Assembly: GCA_003255025.1 (NCBI GenBank) | Contig: QANY01007196.1 | Location: 484,666-548,665, forward strand | Reading direction: 5' to 3' | Origin: Datisca glomerata | Taxonomy: Eukaryota; Streptophyta; Magnoliopsida; Cucurbitales; Datiscaceae | DNA length: 64,000 bases | Part shown: positions 22,618 to 35,104 of the stretch, one piece after another | Numbering within the stretch: position 1 is the first letter of the stretch | Layout: every line of letters begins with the position of its first letter | The notes under the pieces: generated by a model | Databases searched by the model: none | What the model was told of the DNA's origin: nothing | The model's input: only the letters and a program-made list of their open reading frames with translations | Made by a program: the position numbers and the translations under genes

Positions 22618-24776
22618 ATGAATCACCGTTTGTTGAGATTTTATGCTCAACAAGGAATTATACATGAAACCACAACACCTTATTTACCTCAGTCCAATGG
22701 TGTTGTTGAGCGCAAAAATTGTACCTTGAAAGAAATTATGAATGCATTGTTGATCATTTCTGGATTACCTCAAAACATGTGGGGAGAATACGTTTTGACA
22801 GCTAACTATCTTTTGAATAAGATACCCAAAAAGAAAGAGAATAAGTTCACATATAAATTATGAAAATGTAGAAAATCTTCATAAAAATACTTACGAATGT
22901 GGGGATGTGTCACTAAAGTGAGCGTACCGACACCCAAAAATGTGAAGATATGACAAAAAACTGCCAATTGCATTTTCATTGGTAATGCAAATAACAATAG
23001 TGCGTATCGATTTCTTGTGTATGAATCTAGCAATCCTGAGATTTCACAAGAATACGATAATGGAGTCTAAGAATGCATCATTTTTTGAGCATGTATTTTC
23101 GTACTAATCCAAGGAAGAGTCAAGTTCTTCAAAAAGACTTCTTGAGACTATTAATGAAGAAAATAATGAGGACCAAGATGAAGAAGTTGAGGTAGAACCT
23201 AGAAGGAGTAAACGAGCTAGGGTAGAAAAGTCTTTGGGTCCTGATTTTCTAACATATATGATTGAAAGTGAACCAAGAATTTTCAATGAAGTTGTAACTC
23301 CAATGAAGGTCCTTTTTGGAAAGAGGCCATTAAGAGTAAAATTGATTCTATTTTTCAAAATCATACTTGGGAACTAGTGGATCTTCCACATGGTTATAAA
23401 CCTTTGGGTTCCAAATGGATTTTTGAATGAAAAATGAAAGCCGGTGGATCAATTGATAAATATAAGGGTAGACTTGTAATTAAAGACTACATACAGAATG
23501 ACCGTCTTGATTATTTTGATACATTTTCTTCGGTTTCGAGAATAAACTCTACTAAGATGGTATTTACAATTGCAGCTTTACAAAATCTTGAAGTACATCA
23601 AATGGATGTGAAAACAGCTTTTCTGAATGGAGAGTTAGAGAAAGAAATCTATGTGGAACAACCAGAAGGGTTCCCGCTTTTGGGCAAGGAAAGAAAGTTT
23701 GTAAATTAGTTAAATCAGTATATGGTTTGAAACAAGCACCAAAATAATGGCATGAGAAATTTGATTGTCACATGATATCAATTGGATTCAAAATCAGTGA
23801 GTGTGATAAATGTATCTATGTTAAAGATACAAAAAATGGATATGTCATTGTGTGTTTTCATGTTAATAAGATGATCAAATCCACGAAAGACATGTTAAAA
23901 TCTAGATTTGATATGGACATGAGACTTGCTGATGTTATATTGGGAATAAAAATCAAAAGAGCATCAGATGGACTTATTTTAAGTCAGCAACATTATGCAT
24001 ATTCTATTCTTGGAAAATTTAGCAAAGATGACACTGGTGAATCAAAAACATCGATGGATATAAGTGTACATTTTTCCAAGAATAAAGGTGAGAGTATCTC
24101 TCAAGTAGAATACGCTAGAACGATAGGTAGTCTGATGTACTTGATGAGATGTACAAGACTTGATATAGCCTATACAATAAGTAAACTAAGTAGATTCACG
24201 AGTAATCCTAGTACTGAACATTGGAAAGCCATTGTAAGATTACTAATATACTTACGATATACTCGGAGTTATGGACTACGCTATTCAAGATATCTAGCAG
24301 TCCTAGAAAGATATGATGATGCAAATTGGATATCTAATAAGAAAGATATGAAGTCTACTAGCGGGTATATTTTCACACTAGGAGGTGCTGTCATAGCATG
24401 TAAATATTCAAAATAGACTGTTATACCTAGATCCACTGTAGAATATGAGCTTATAGCTTTGGACAAATGTGGGGAGGAGGCTGAGTGGCTACACCACTTC
24501 CTAGAGGATATTCCTAGATGGAAAAAGCATGTGCCATCCATCTATATACATTATGATAGTAAAAGTGCTACTGGAAGGGCACAAAGTAATATGTATAATG
24601 GTAAGTCTAGACACATTCATCGTAGACATAATACCATTAAACAACTACTCTTGACAGGGGTTATCACTCTTCAATATGTGAAGTCAAATGATAATATTGT
24701 GGTTCTGTTAACTGAAGGGTTAAATAGAGAGTTAGTTGAAAATTCATTGATCGGAGTGATATTAAAGCTCATGTAA
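22618..24776 (+). pseudogene. Ty1/copia polyprotein 3' half: INT, RT, RNase H (broken)
   Basis: 22618-22860 is the end of the integrase core (LRFYAQQGIIHETTTPYLPQ, then NGVVERKN with the catalytic Glu). 22860-23040 is the integrase C-terminus in shifted frames. 23434-23709 is the RT start (YKGRLVIKDY, VHQMDVKTAFLNGELEKEIY). 23772-24416 continues RT ([41 protein letters not shown]) into RNase H ([14 protein letters not shown]). 24459-24776 is the rest of RNase H (SRHIHRRHNTIKQLL). The order integrase before RT identifies copia. The YVDD catalytic box expected near 23870 is missing: the text jumps from VCFHVN to [10 protein letters not shown]. Gag and protease are absent, as the 5' side is truncated by the Tat LTR. 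The last coding base is 26 bp from the 3' LTR. Confidence 0.9.
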
Positions 24777-24801
24777 AAATAAGTTGATACAAAGGAAACC
24801 T

Positions 24802-26583
24802 TGTTAGAATTATGTCCATAAAGTAGGGTGAAATAACTATTTATGAGTATTTAGTTATTTCTACGACATTTTGTATTACTGAATTTAATGGATGAATGCA
24901 TGTTTTTCTATTAATTAAAGTGTATTTATAATTTACTCAAGTCTTGGAACTATTGTCAATGTAAGAAGAGTAAAGACTGAGGGGTCTTCCAGACAAACTC
25001 TTTTGAAATAGTTCAGAACGTTATTCGCAGTCTTAGTATCGACTGGGAAATCGAATCTGATTATGACTGTTAGGTTGAACCAAAGGATGCCAGTCACGGG
25101 GCAAGGGAGTGGATAGTCTAACGGTTGACCTAGACATGTTATGGAACATGTTAAATAGACCAATAATAAATTAATTTGGAGTAAAGCGGTTTATCTAGCT
25201 CTAAATCTAATTGTTACACCTTAAGTGTATTTTCTTAATTACCTTAATCCTGAGGTGAATACGAAACTTGACATAGTTAGTTACGATTTTTGATATGCCA
25301 AAGGAGTGAGTTTGAATTGGCGGATAATACTTCGGCTGTTGGGATCACGATTCAACTATGTTGGAGTTGCATGATTCACAGATATGAAAAATCATGGTTA
25401 GATTGCAATATGTAACAATATCACCTTATGATCTATCTATGGGTGTATGAATAAATTAACCTGGACAGGTACTCGATGAAACGAATCATTGAATAAGATA
25501 TGGTGAACTATATCACTTCACTGTTATGTCTTTCTCATTCACAGTCAATAAAAGTGTTAAGGAAATAATAAAATGGGGTAAAATGATAATTTTGCATTCC
25601 ACTCTTTTGACTGATATTCATGAAGGGTAATATGTTAAATATTCTGTGGACCGTGAAATAAAAGTGTTTATTTGCACCAACAGAAAATGTAGCACGCATG
25701 AATCGAGTGTTGATTCGACATCAGACTTATAGTGGAGTCGTACGATGTCAGGATTAAATAGGTTGGGAATTTATGAAGATAAATTCACCGAGTATTTGAG
25801 GCTTATAGTTTTATTCATATGGATCCATTCGTCTCAAGAGTAGCTCATAGAGACAGGAATGAAAAATAATATCAGTTGGACCAAAAACCTATTTTGGACC
25901 CATATGTCATGGGTGTTGTCTCTTAATTAGTGACAACCAAGTAATTAATGTTCAAATTAATTAATTGGTTATTTTCTAATTATTGGATAATTAGTAAATA
26001 AAATTAATTAATTAATTGACGGAGATCAATTTAATTTATCAATTTAGCTTGATAAATTTGGACATAACATTGACTCTAGGAAGATATGAAATTTTTTGCA
26101 ATTGTAAAAATTAGGGGGTGAATTAGTAGTAATTTAAGATATAGGGGTATATGTGTAAATTCTGTAATTATTATACAAGGGATGGCAATAGGGTTGCATC
26201 CCTAACCATAACATAGTGTGTGATTACACATAGCAAAATAGTTCCTCTCCCTCCCTTGCTGGCCATCGAAATCTCTTGAGGAAAAGAAAAATTTTGATTT
26301 TTCTTCTCCAGTTGTTTTGAGAGTTCACACTCAATTCCTGATCAACATCCAATTGAGATATACTTCTGAATCCACCAAATCAAAATTTTTTCGATACAAT
26401 AAAGGTATAAAAATTATTTCTACCTCTTTTGAATACGTTTAACTTTGTATGAATAATTGGATGTATGATTTTAATATTTAATATGATTAAATTGGTTGAT
26501 GTAAATTTTTTTTATATTTTACCCACAAACCATTCGTGATTCACTGATTTTTCCTTAAATTTTAAAACCTGATCGATCCAACA
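24802..26583 (+). repeat. 3' LTR of the copia element
   Basis: Starts TGTTAGAATTATGTCC just after the RNase H stop and ends near 'gatccaaca', giving TGTT...AACA ends and about 1.78 kb. It matches 28429-30280 along most of its length (for example 'ttgttacacnttaagngtattttc' and 'gatatgccaaaggantgagttngaattg'). Confidence 0.82.
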
Positions 26584-27109
26584 AACCCAGCCTAGTTGAC
26601 CGGAGATCCCAAGATCTAGGTTCAAATGGATAATCTAATTGTATAAACTTAGTCGAGCCACTGTGGGGATTTTCCCTATCCGTTCCTATGTTGAAAATAG
26701 TGATACTCGTTGAGATCAGGTTAAGCTGAGCTTTTAATGCGGGTTTTTTCATAAATTAAGAGATCAACCTATGTGAGAGTGAAGTGGTTCTGATTCTATA
26801 GGAATTGTAAGGCACAATTCTTTAAAAATTATTGCAGAACTAGGAGGACGTTCATGGCCAAAATGAACATAATCATGAGAACTGAACTGTGTCAAGATGA
26901 CTCATGTGTGTTGTATGTCATCGTTTACACAAAAGGTCGAACAGTTCAAAAGATATCGTGTCTACTGGTCAACTAGTAAAATAAGCATACTTACATAAGG
27001 GAAGGTTCAAAGGGTAAAACCTACCTATCCTATGCAGGTTTCAAAACGTAGAATTCTATCACCATGTATGTCGTGTCATTAGTCGTCAATTTTCATTCAT
27101 GTGGAGAAT
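26584..27109. other. Unassigned sequence between LTR and dispersed repeat
   Basis: No frame with recognisable protein similarity and no repeat partner elsewhere in the window. Confidence 0.45.
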
Positions 27110-27802
27110 TGTTGGAAAATGAGTATTTTGTACACCATGTTTGTAGACTAATTTAGGACAAATTTTTAGGTGAGACCCACTACGTAAAAATGTAAGGTCT
27201 TCATATTTTTTAGTTCTCCTCCACGAGTTCATCAAAATCGACTACTAATTGGTCAAATTTGGCTTCGGGATGAATGAGAAATTATCTTTCAAAGTGAGCT
27301 AAATGAGAGTGTAAAAATAGGTGGGAATTGTAGAAATCTCACATTAGAAAGGGATGAAAGGTTGGAGTGGTATATATAGAGATGCGTGTATTAAGGGTGA
27401 TAACTTGATAAGCCTAGAAACTCTCTCTATATGGGCCACCTCTATATGGGTCAATGGTCTGTCTTTTGTTCTAGATTTATTTTTCCTTTTCATAGGAAGT
27501 TAGTCATAGAATATGAAATATTTTTTGTAGTTTAAGGCCGAAAACATTTTTTATTTTGCAATTTAAAGGGAAAAAAATGTTTTTGGACTTAATTTTGGTT
27601 AAATGACATTTTCATGGGTTAAATACCCTTTATGACACCTATTCCCCATGAGAAGTATAAAAGAAGGTCTTCCCCTCCTCATTTTAAATATCAAATAAGC
27701 ATTCTAGCTTTTTTTCTCTCAATTCTTGGTCTCCACGTTTTTTCTAGTTTTTCTTCAAGTTTTCTTGGTTCGGTTTTTGGTTTGGAGCCAGTTCGGTGTT
27801 GG
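27110..27802 (+). repeat. Dispersed LTR-like repeat, copy 2
   Basis: Starts TGTTGGAAAATGAG and matches 13142-13825 throughout. It contains 'tatatatagagatg' (27381) and 'gtataaaagaagg' (27655), then a CT-rich stretch. The TG start supports an LTR; the CA end was not found with confidence, and the two copies diverge after the 'ttcggt' stretch. Confidence 0.75.
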
Positions 27803-28174
27803 TTTGATACGGTTCGGTTTATTTATGATTCTGTCGACGGTTTGGTTTACCTAAACAGAGAAAAATAGTTTGCATACTCCCAAATTACACCATGTTCCAA
27901 AAAAAACAATATCCTAGAATTCTATAACTTAACAAAATAATTTTCAAAATATCATGTGAATCTCATATTAGGTTGCATGCTTCCTAAGGCTCCTCCTATG
28001 TAGCTAGGGCTCCTTCTTCCCTAGCCTCAAGGATCTTGATGGTTGACTACTTATATCAGCAACCTTCTTCATTATCCTTCTCATTTACAACAATGTTAAA
28101 TCATAATAGTATGTGAGTAATCCAATGAAAATGGACTAAAAGTTCATGTTCCACTTACTAAAATTTGTGTGGCA
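27803..28174. other. Unassigned sequence next to MULE remnant
   Basis: AT-rich at first, then possibly decayed transposase coding sequence read on the minus strand (about 27960-28170). No reliable motif was seen. Confidence 0.35.
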
Positions 28175-28425
28175 CTTGAACTCTCCCCCTCACTCATCTT
28201 CCTCTTGGTTTTGATTTTCCTTTTAGGGTTTATTATAGCTTTGCATGATCTTACTTTATGACCCCATGAATGATAGTTTCCACACTGCAACATCCTTCCC
28301 TTCTAACTAATCCTATATGGATATGCATATTCACATTCTTCCTTTCTTCTTGCCTTCATTGGCCTCTTAGGCTTCTTTCTATATGGAGGAGGAAGTAATG
28401 GGGCCTCATGTGCCTTAGGCTATTG
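28175..28425 (-). pseudogene. MULE (MuDR-type) transposase C-terminus, fragment
   Basis: Read on the minus strand from about 28420 the text is PPPYRKKPKRPMKARRKEE, then after a stop GRMLQCGNYHSWGHKVRSCKA. This is the basic proline-rich linker followed by the C-N-H-C zinc knuckle found at the end of plant MuDR-type transposases (pattern CxxCxxxGHNxRxC, here with Asn in place of the second Cys). Only this C-terminal end remains. A copia LTR begins 4 bp to its right, so that element probably inserted here. Confidence 0.7.
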
Positions 28426-28428
28426 ATA

Positions 28429-30278
28429 TGTTAGAATTATGTCCATAAAGTATGTTGTAATAACATATTTGTAAGTAAACAGTTATTTATTGACATTTAT
28501 GTATCACTAAATTTTATGAATAAATGAAAATTTTCTTTAATTAAAGTTTATTTATAAATTACGTAAGTCCTAGAACTATTATCAACGTAAGAAAGTAAAG
28601 ATTGAGCATTCTTCTAGACAAATTCTTCTGAGATAGTTCAAAATATTATTCATAGTCTTAGGATCGAGTGTACAATCGAGTCCAATTATGACTATTTGGT
28701 TGAACCAAATGATGTCGGTCTCGGAGCATGGGAGTGGAGACTCTAATGGTTGACATAGACATATTATAAAACATATTGAATAAACCAGTAATAAATAAGT
28801 TTAGAGCAAAGTCGTTTATCTAGCTCTAAATCTAATTGTTACACATTAAGAGTATTTTCATAATTACCTTAATCTTGAGGTGAATACATAACTTGACTTA
28901 GTTACTTGAGATATTTGATATGCCAAAGGAATGAGTTCGAATTGTCAGACAATAGCTTGGCTGTTGGGGCCGTAATTCAGCTATGTTGGAGTTACGTGAT
29001 TCGCATAAGTGAAATTCGTGACGAGATTGCAAAAATAGCAATATCACCTTATATTTTATTGATGAGTGTGTGAATAAATAAACATGGTCAGATACTTGAT
29101 GAATAAATCATGAATGAGACATGGTGAACTATACGAGACATTTCAATGTCTTTCTTATTCACAGTCAATAAAGAAATTAAAGAAATAATAACTTGATGGG
29201 TAAAATAGTAATTTTATATCTCACTCTTGTTACTGATATTCACGAAGGATAATATCATAAAATATTTGGTGAACTGTGAAATAAAAATGTTTATTTACAC
29301 CAACAGGAAATGTAGCGCGTGAATCGAGAGTTGATTCTGCATCGAACCTATAGTAAAGTCGTACGATGTCGGGATTAAATAGGCTGAAAATTTATGAAGA
29401 TAAGTTAGTCGCGTATTTGAATCTCATAGCTTTATTCATGTGGGTCAATTCAGTCTCAAGAGTAACTCATAAGGATAGGAATAGAAATAATGTCAATTGG
29501 ACAAAAATGTGTTTTGGACCGAGGTACATTTTCCAAACTCATATGTGATGGGTGTCATCACTAAATTAGTGAAGACCAATATTAATGTTCAAATTGATTA
29601 ATTTATTATTTTTTATTAGTAAATTAAAGAAATTAATTAATTAATTGATAGTGATTAATTTACTTTGTCAATTTGAATTGATGAATTTGGACACAGTCTT
29701 GGCTATAGAGGAGATGTAAAAATCACAGATAGTAGTTTATAGGGAGATGGATTTCAGCAATTTAAAATATAAGGGTATATGTGTAAAATACATAATTATT
29801 ATATAAGGGGTTGCATCCAAAAACCCTAATCATAGTGTGTGATTATTCAGAGCAGAAAAGAGTTTCTCTCCCCTCCCCTCTACAGTTGCCGTCGAAAACT
29901 ATCAGAGGAAGAAGAAAAATTATTTTTTCTTCCTCAGTTGCTTAGAAAGTCCACACTCTATTCTTAACAATATCCTTGCGAGATATACTTCTGAATCCTA
30001 TGGATGGTTGTTGGTAAGAAGATCATATGAATTTCGTGAATCTCAAGAATGAAGAACGAAAGACAAATAATTTGTTCCCGCCAAATCAGAATCTCTCCAA
30101 TACAAGAAAATGAATAAATTGTTTCTATCATTTATCAATACTTTATCTGAATATATATGATCGTTCAATAGTTTTATATTTAATTTGATTAAATATTAAT
30201 TTTTGAAAATTTTTGATATTCCGCCCACGAACCATTCATGGTTCATTAATTTTGTTCTAAATCTAAAACCCGATCAAT
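28429..30278 (+). repeat. 5' LTR of second copia element (same family as 24802-26583)
   Basis: Starts TGTTAGAATTATGTCC, identical to the first LTR, and stays aligned for about 1.8 kb at roughly 75-80% by eye. It ends just before a primer-binding site at 30283, so it acts as a 5' LTR and is not the 3' partner of the upstream LTR. Confidence 0.85.
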
Positions 30279-30282
30279 AAAT

Positions 30283-30295
30283 TGGTATCAAAGTC
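30283..30295 (+). other. Primer-binding site, initiator tRNA-Met type
   Basis: The text 'tggtatcaaagtc' matches the usual copia primer site TGGTATCAGAGC complementary to initiator tRNA-Met, with small changes. Confidence 0.75.
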
Positions 30296-32080
30296 TAAGG
30301 TTCTTGATTATGTATATTCTGTGATTAAACATATGTATGGATGAATATTGTGATATTGACATATAATTTTGTATGATAGATTCGAAACATGTTTGAATGT
30401 GTTTTATGAATGAATCTTGATCGATTGACTCTAGGTGTTTTTTTTTTCAATTTTTGAATTGATGTACGCCAAAATTTGGCATACAATTGTATGTAATTTA
30501 ATATTTTCAAGTGTTGTATCGTTAAATTTCAGGTAAATCCCTCGTGAACGCGTTCTAATTGTATCTTTGCACGAATCACGAGAAGCCACACACAGCCCGA
30601 GGTCCGCTGCATGTTCCACTCCATTCGCAGCATCGTGCCATTTTTCGTCGTTCACCATCTGCCGCCGGTAGTGGCGTCGATGGTGGTGGCCGAGCAGCCG
30701 ACGTCGGCGATGGGATTGCCCCGCTACCACCACCGGCGACAATCCTTGTGATTGCCAAGGTACGAGGCTCAGTTGTCCTGATCCCGTGTTGTCATATTCC
30801 TATGATACATCGTGAAAACCCTTATCTTATCTTTTATATCCTTTAAATTTCGAAGTTTGGATTTTAAAATAATAAAAGGTAAATAAAATTCAAAAGATAA
30901 TTATCAGTTTTATCTTTTTATTTTTTGAATTTTGAATTCAAAAAAATAATTAACAACTTTATCATTTTATCTTTTAGATTTTGAATATTAAAAGGATTGT
31001 TATCAATTTTAAATTAAAATTTAATTAATTGATTAGGTTTTATCCAAATTTAATATGTCATTAAATTTGTTTTACTAATCAAATTCAATTAATTTAAAAA
31101 GAATATTTAATGAGATTATTTAATTAGAGAAATAGTTTTCCTTAATTAAAAGGCTTTGATCAAAGCTTGGAGATTATAATGGGACTAGACCTTAGTAAGA
31201 GTTACAAGGGGTGGATCTTCCTGAGGGAGATCATTACAGACGTCATGGAGACTAAAATTTAAATTATTATAATTTAAGTATTATTCTTTTTATGAGTTGT
31301 AATTAGAATGAGTTATAGAGATGTTAATTTTGAATATATGATTTATTATTAATCTCGCATCTTCATATAACATGCCATATAGAAATATGGATATGCTAAT
31401 ATCAAATTGCCATGTAGCATATACATGCATCATTGTAGTTTAAATTTATAATGAGATATAATTTTAAATAGAATACAAATTTTACAAAAGTTATCAATTT
31501 TAAATTATGATTTAAATTTTATAAAATTTATAATTTTTAAAAACTTGCCTTTTAAATTTATAAAGCGTTATGTTTTTTGAAAAAGCAAAGAAAAATCTAA
31601 ATTTTCAAAAAACTAAGTGGGATGGTCGTTTACGTTGAAACGTTCCCAAAGTCCCCAACACAAACTTGATCGTGGCACGAAGAATGGTTTAGAGCCACCA
31701 TAGCGGTCCTCTCTTCAGTGGGAGAAATTTACGAATCATGTTGCTTTGACTCATCGAGGTGCTTGAGATGCTAAAGCTTCTAGAGGAAGTCGTGACCAAA
31801 ACCATTGGTGATTGGTTGTGTTAGATGTAGTGGCATTTTAAAAGCGTTAATCAAATGAGAAGAGTCGCGATGCGATAAGAGGTAGCTTGGGCATTTTCCT
31901 TAGATGAGATGAGTTATCATTGTTGATTGTAACATCATGGAAGAAATATGTTTTTTTTTTCAGATTTTTAAATATTTAAGTATTTGCATCATGCATAATA
32001 ATTTCTTAATTGATTGAGTATTTATTTACACAGCTTTATTTATTCTTTTTAGTAATCATATGATTATCCACACTCTCAAC
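30296..32080 (+). other. Copia leader with GC-rich block
   Basis: This is the untranslated leader between primer site and gag. A GC-rich island at about 30560-30780 ('gtggcgtcgatggtggtgg', 'ccaccaccggcgacaatcc') stands in otherwise AT-rich DNA. After it come 'cgtgaaaacccttatctta' and 'tgattaggtttta' stretches, which resemble the leader of the minus-strand element (reverse complement of 43360-43780). Open frames across the island are on both strands and look like composition effects. Confidence 0.55.
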
Positions 32081-32084
32081 AATC

Positions 32085-35000
32085 TTGAATTCGAACAAAC
32101 TTACTGGTGAAAATTACGTGGATTGAAAATGTAATCTTGATACCATGCTGACAGTAGAAAATCACAATCCCGCGCTCACCACCCCTTGAACCTATTGGTG
32201 AATCGACTCAAGAGGAAAATGATGCCCATGCTTATTGGCTGCGTTCTGATGAGATCGTCAGGTGTTACATCTTGACATCTGTTAGCAATGTGTTGCAACA
32301 ACAACATTAGAACATGGAGACCGCCGCTGATATGACCTTGAACATCACCAAAATGTTCGGGGATTAAGGTCGTCAAGCCAAACAAGCAGCAGTGTGAACA
32401 TCATGAACTGCCGAATAAAACCTGAAACTTCTATCAGAGAACGTATGATGTTGATCATTAGTTATCTGAATGAGATGGAGATAATGGGAGCTGAGGTAGA
32501 TGGCAAGACTCAAGTTAGTATGATCCTCGAGACCGTGTTAGACACTTTTGAAAACTTCAAACTTAGTATTCGATGAACAAGTTGAGGTACTCTCTTCTAA
32601 AACTTATGAAAGAGTTACAAGCTGCTGAGACCCTATTTCTGAAGGGCAAGAGAAAGTATGGAGAGACAAACTTTACTAAAAGTAAGCCTTCCACCTCTGG
32701 CGCCAAAAAGAAACACAAGAGATGTCTGAAGAAAGCTAAGAAGGTGAACTCGAAAGCTACAAAAAGCAAGGGACCTACAAAAGTGGACAAGTTGAAAGAT
32801 AAGTGTCATCATTGCGGAGTCACTGATCATTAGAAACGCAACTTCCTAGATTATCTCAAAGAGTTAAAATTTGAAGGTACATTACTTGTTACCGAAGCTT
32901 GTTATGTGGTTAACTCTATTTTTTTGTGGATTGTAGACTCTGTAGCCACTGACCATATCTGTTGTTTCTTGTAGGGGTTCAGAGAAAGCAGAAGGCTTAA
33001 CGAGTCAGCTTTCATTAGGGAAATGGAGCACTAGTATCGGCAGTATCAGCTGAAACAATTAAATTATTATTTGAGAATAGTTATTTGATTTTACATTATG
33101 TTTATTATATCCTAGTTTTTGGGAAAATCTCATTTCAGTAGCTAGCTTATTGAGCAAGGATTTTCTTTAGATTTCATTAATAATGATATTGGTAATTTTA
33201 GAAATGAATGCTTAATTACTACTACATGCATCATACAACTTATTCTATGTAAAACCAAAGGTTCCAATGATGCGTGACACTGTAGTAAATATTGATTTAC
33301 AAAGGGATAGTAAAAGGTTGAAGTTTGACTCAATCGATCTAACCTACTTATGGCATTTGCGTCTTGGTCACATTAGCCTAGACAAGATTAAAATACTCAT
33401 AAAGGATGGTTCAATGTAAACTTTAAGTGTGGGATCACTACCCCACTGTGAATTATGCTTGGAAGGTAAACTGATTAAGAGACTCTTTTCAGCGAAGGGT
33501 GAAAAAGCCACTCAATACCTCGAACTCGTACATAGTGATGTAGGTGAAGAAGAGGTTATGGATATTTTGTAACCTTCACAGATGACTATTCACATTTTGG
33601 ACATGTTTATCTAATGTGCCAAAAGTATAAAACCTTTGAAAAGTTCAAAGTGTACAAATCTATGGTTGAGAAGCATTTAGAAAAAATATCAAAACACTAT
33701 GCTCCGATCGTGGTGAGAGTACTTTCTTAAGGAAGAGGGTATTCTTTCTCAACTTACAATACATGGCACTCCAGAACAGAATGGTGTGTTAGAGAGGAGG
33801 AATCAAACTCTGATGGATATCGTTAGATCCATGATGAGTTACTCATCCCTCCCAGAATATGCCTTCGAAACAGTGTCATATATTCTGAACTAAGTTTCGT
33901 CAAAGACGGTGCCTAATACACCATATGAAAGATGGAGTGGACGAAAGTCATTTGTAAGCCACCTTAGGATGTGGGGATGCTTGACACACATGTTGAGACC
34001 CATGACAGGAACGTTGGCCAGTCAATCAGAATTTTGCATGTTTTTAGGATATCCTAAGGGAACGAAGGGATAAGTCTTTTATATCCCAACCGAAAAGAAA
34101 ACATTTGTTAGCACGAATGCACATTTTCTTGAAGAAAACTCCATAAGAAGTATGAAGAAGAGAAGCATTCTTATTCTAGAGGATTTACTGAGTGGGAGGA
34201 CACCAACTCCCCAATCAGGACATGTTCCTGATTTCAATAATGGAAGAATCACAGCAGGAGCCAGGGCCTATAGAGCTTCAATGTAGTGGGAAAGTTGTGA
34301 GATAACCAGATAGGTACATGTCTTATGGAGATGCCATGATGGCCGTCTCAGATAAGGATCATGATGAACCCATTTTCTACTCACAGGCCATGGCTGGTCT
34401 TGAAGAAAACCTATAGCAAGAAGCCGTGAACGTCGAGATACAATCGATGTACGCGAATAGAGTCTGGAAGCTTGTAGATCCTCCTAAAAGGAAAAACCTG
34501 TTGGGTGTAAAAGGATTTATAAGAAAAAGAGAGGCCTGGATGAGAATGTGGTGACATTCAAAGCTAGGCTAGTAGTCAAGGAGTACACCCAAAAGGAGGG
34601 TATTGACTATGAAGATACCTTCTCGCCGGTAGCTATGCGTAAGTCCATCAGAATGCTCTTGTCCATTGCTACTACCCTTGATTATGAAATCTAGCAGATG
34701 GACATCAAGACTTCTTTTCTAAATGATAATCTTGATATGGCTCTACCAGACGGGTTTATGGAGAAAGGCCGAGAGGGCAACATTTATGAACTACTGAAGT
34801 CCATTTATAGACTTAAGCAAGCATCCCGATCGTGAAATATCAGATTTGATGAAACTGTCAAGAACTTTAGTTTTGAACAGTTAGTGGATGAGCCCTGTGT
34901 GTATAAGTTGATACATGAAGAGAATGTGATTTTTCTGGTCTTGTACGTGGACGATATTCTACTCATTGAGAATAATGTAGGAAAATTGCTTGATGTCAAT

Positions 35001-35100
35001 ATTTGGCTTGCAAAGTAATTTTATATGAAAGATATTGGAAAAGATGCCTTTGTCCTACGTATTTAGATCTTTCAGGATTCGCAAGAACAGACAATTTGAT
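32085..35100 (+). pseudogene. Ty1/copia gag-PR-INT-RT remnant
   Basis: Gag opens with LTGENYVD at about 32100 and continues through the UBN2-type helices (32394-32576, MIL-ETVLDTFENFKLSI). 32573-32833 is a Lys-rich tail with the zinc knuckle start CHHCGVTDH. The protease motif follows as IVDSVATDHIC (about 32930). The integrase zinc region is near 33350-33480 (LRLGHISLDKIK, CELCLEG) and the core near 33500-34000. RT runs 34520-35095 with FKARLVVKEYTQKEG, QMDIKTSFLNDNL and an intact LVLYVDDILL near 34945. Many stops and shifts are present. RT breaks off near 35100, where a Tat RNase H begins; copia RNase H and the 3' LTR are missing. Confidence 0.88.
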
Positions 35101-35104
35101 AAAG

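Noticed and set aside
24802..30278. The two similar LTRs as the pair of one short element
   Set aside because: The first follows an RNase H stop (3' LTR) and the second is followed by a primer site (5' LTR), so they belong to two elements; the DNA between has MULE and solo-LTR remains.
30559..30846. Possible proline/alanine-rich protein genes on both strands
   Set aside because: Overlapping frames on opposite strands in a short GC-rich island of a copia leader; no family resemblance.
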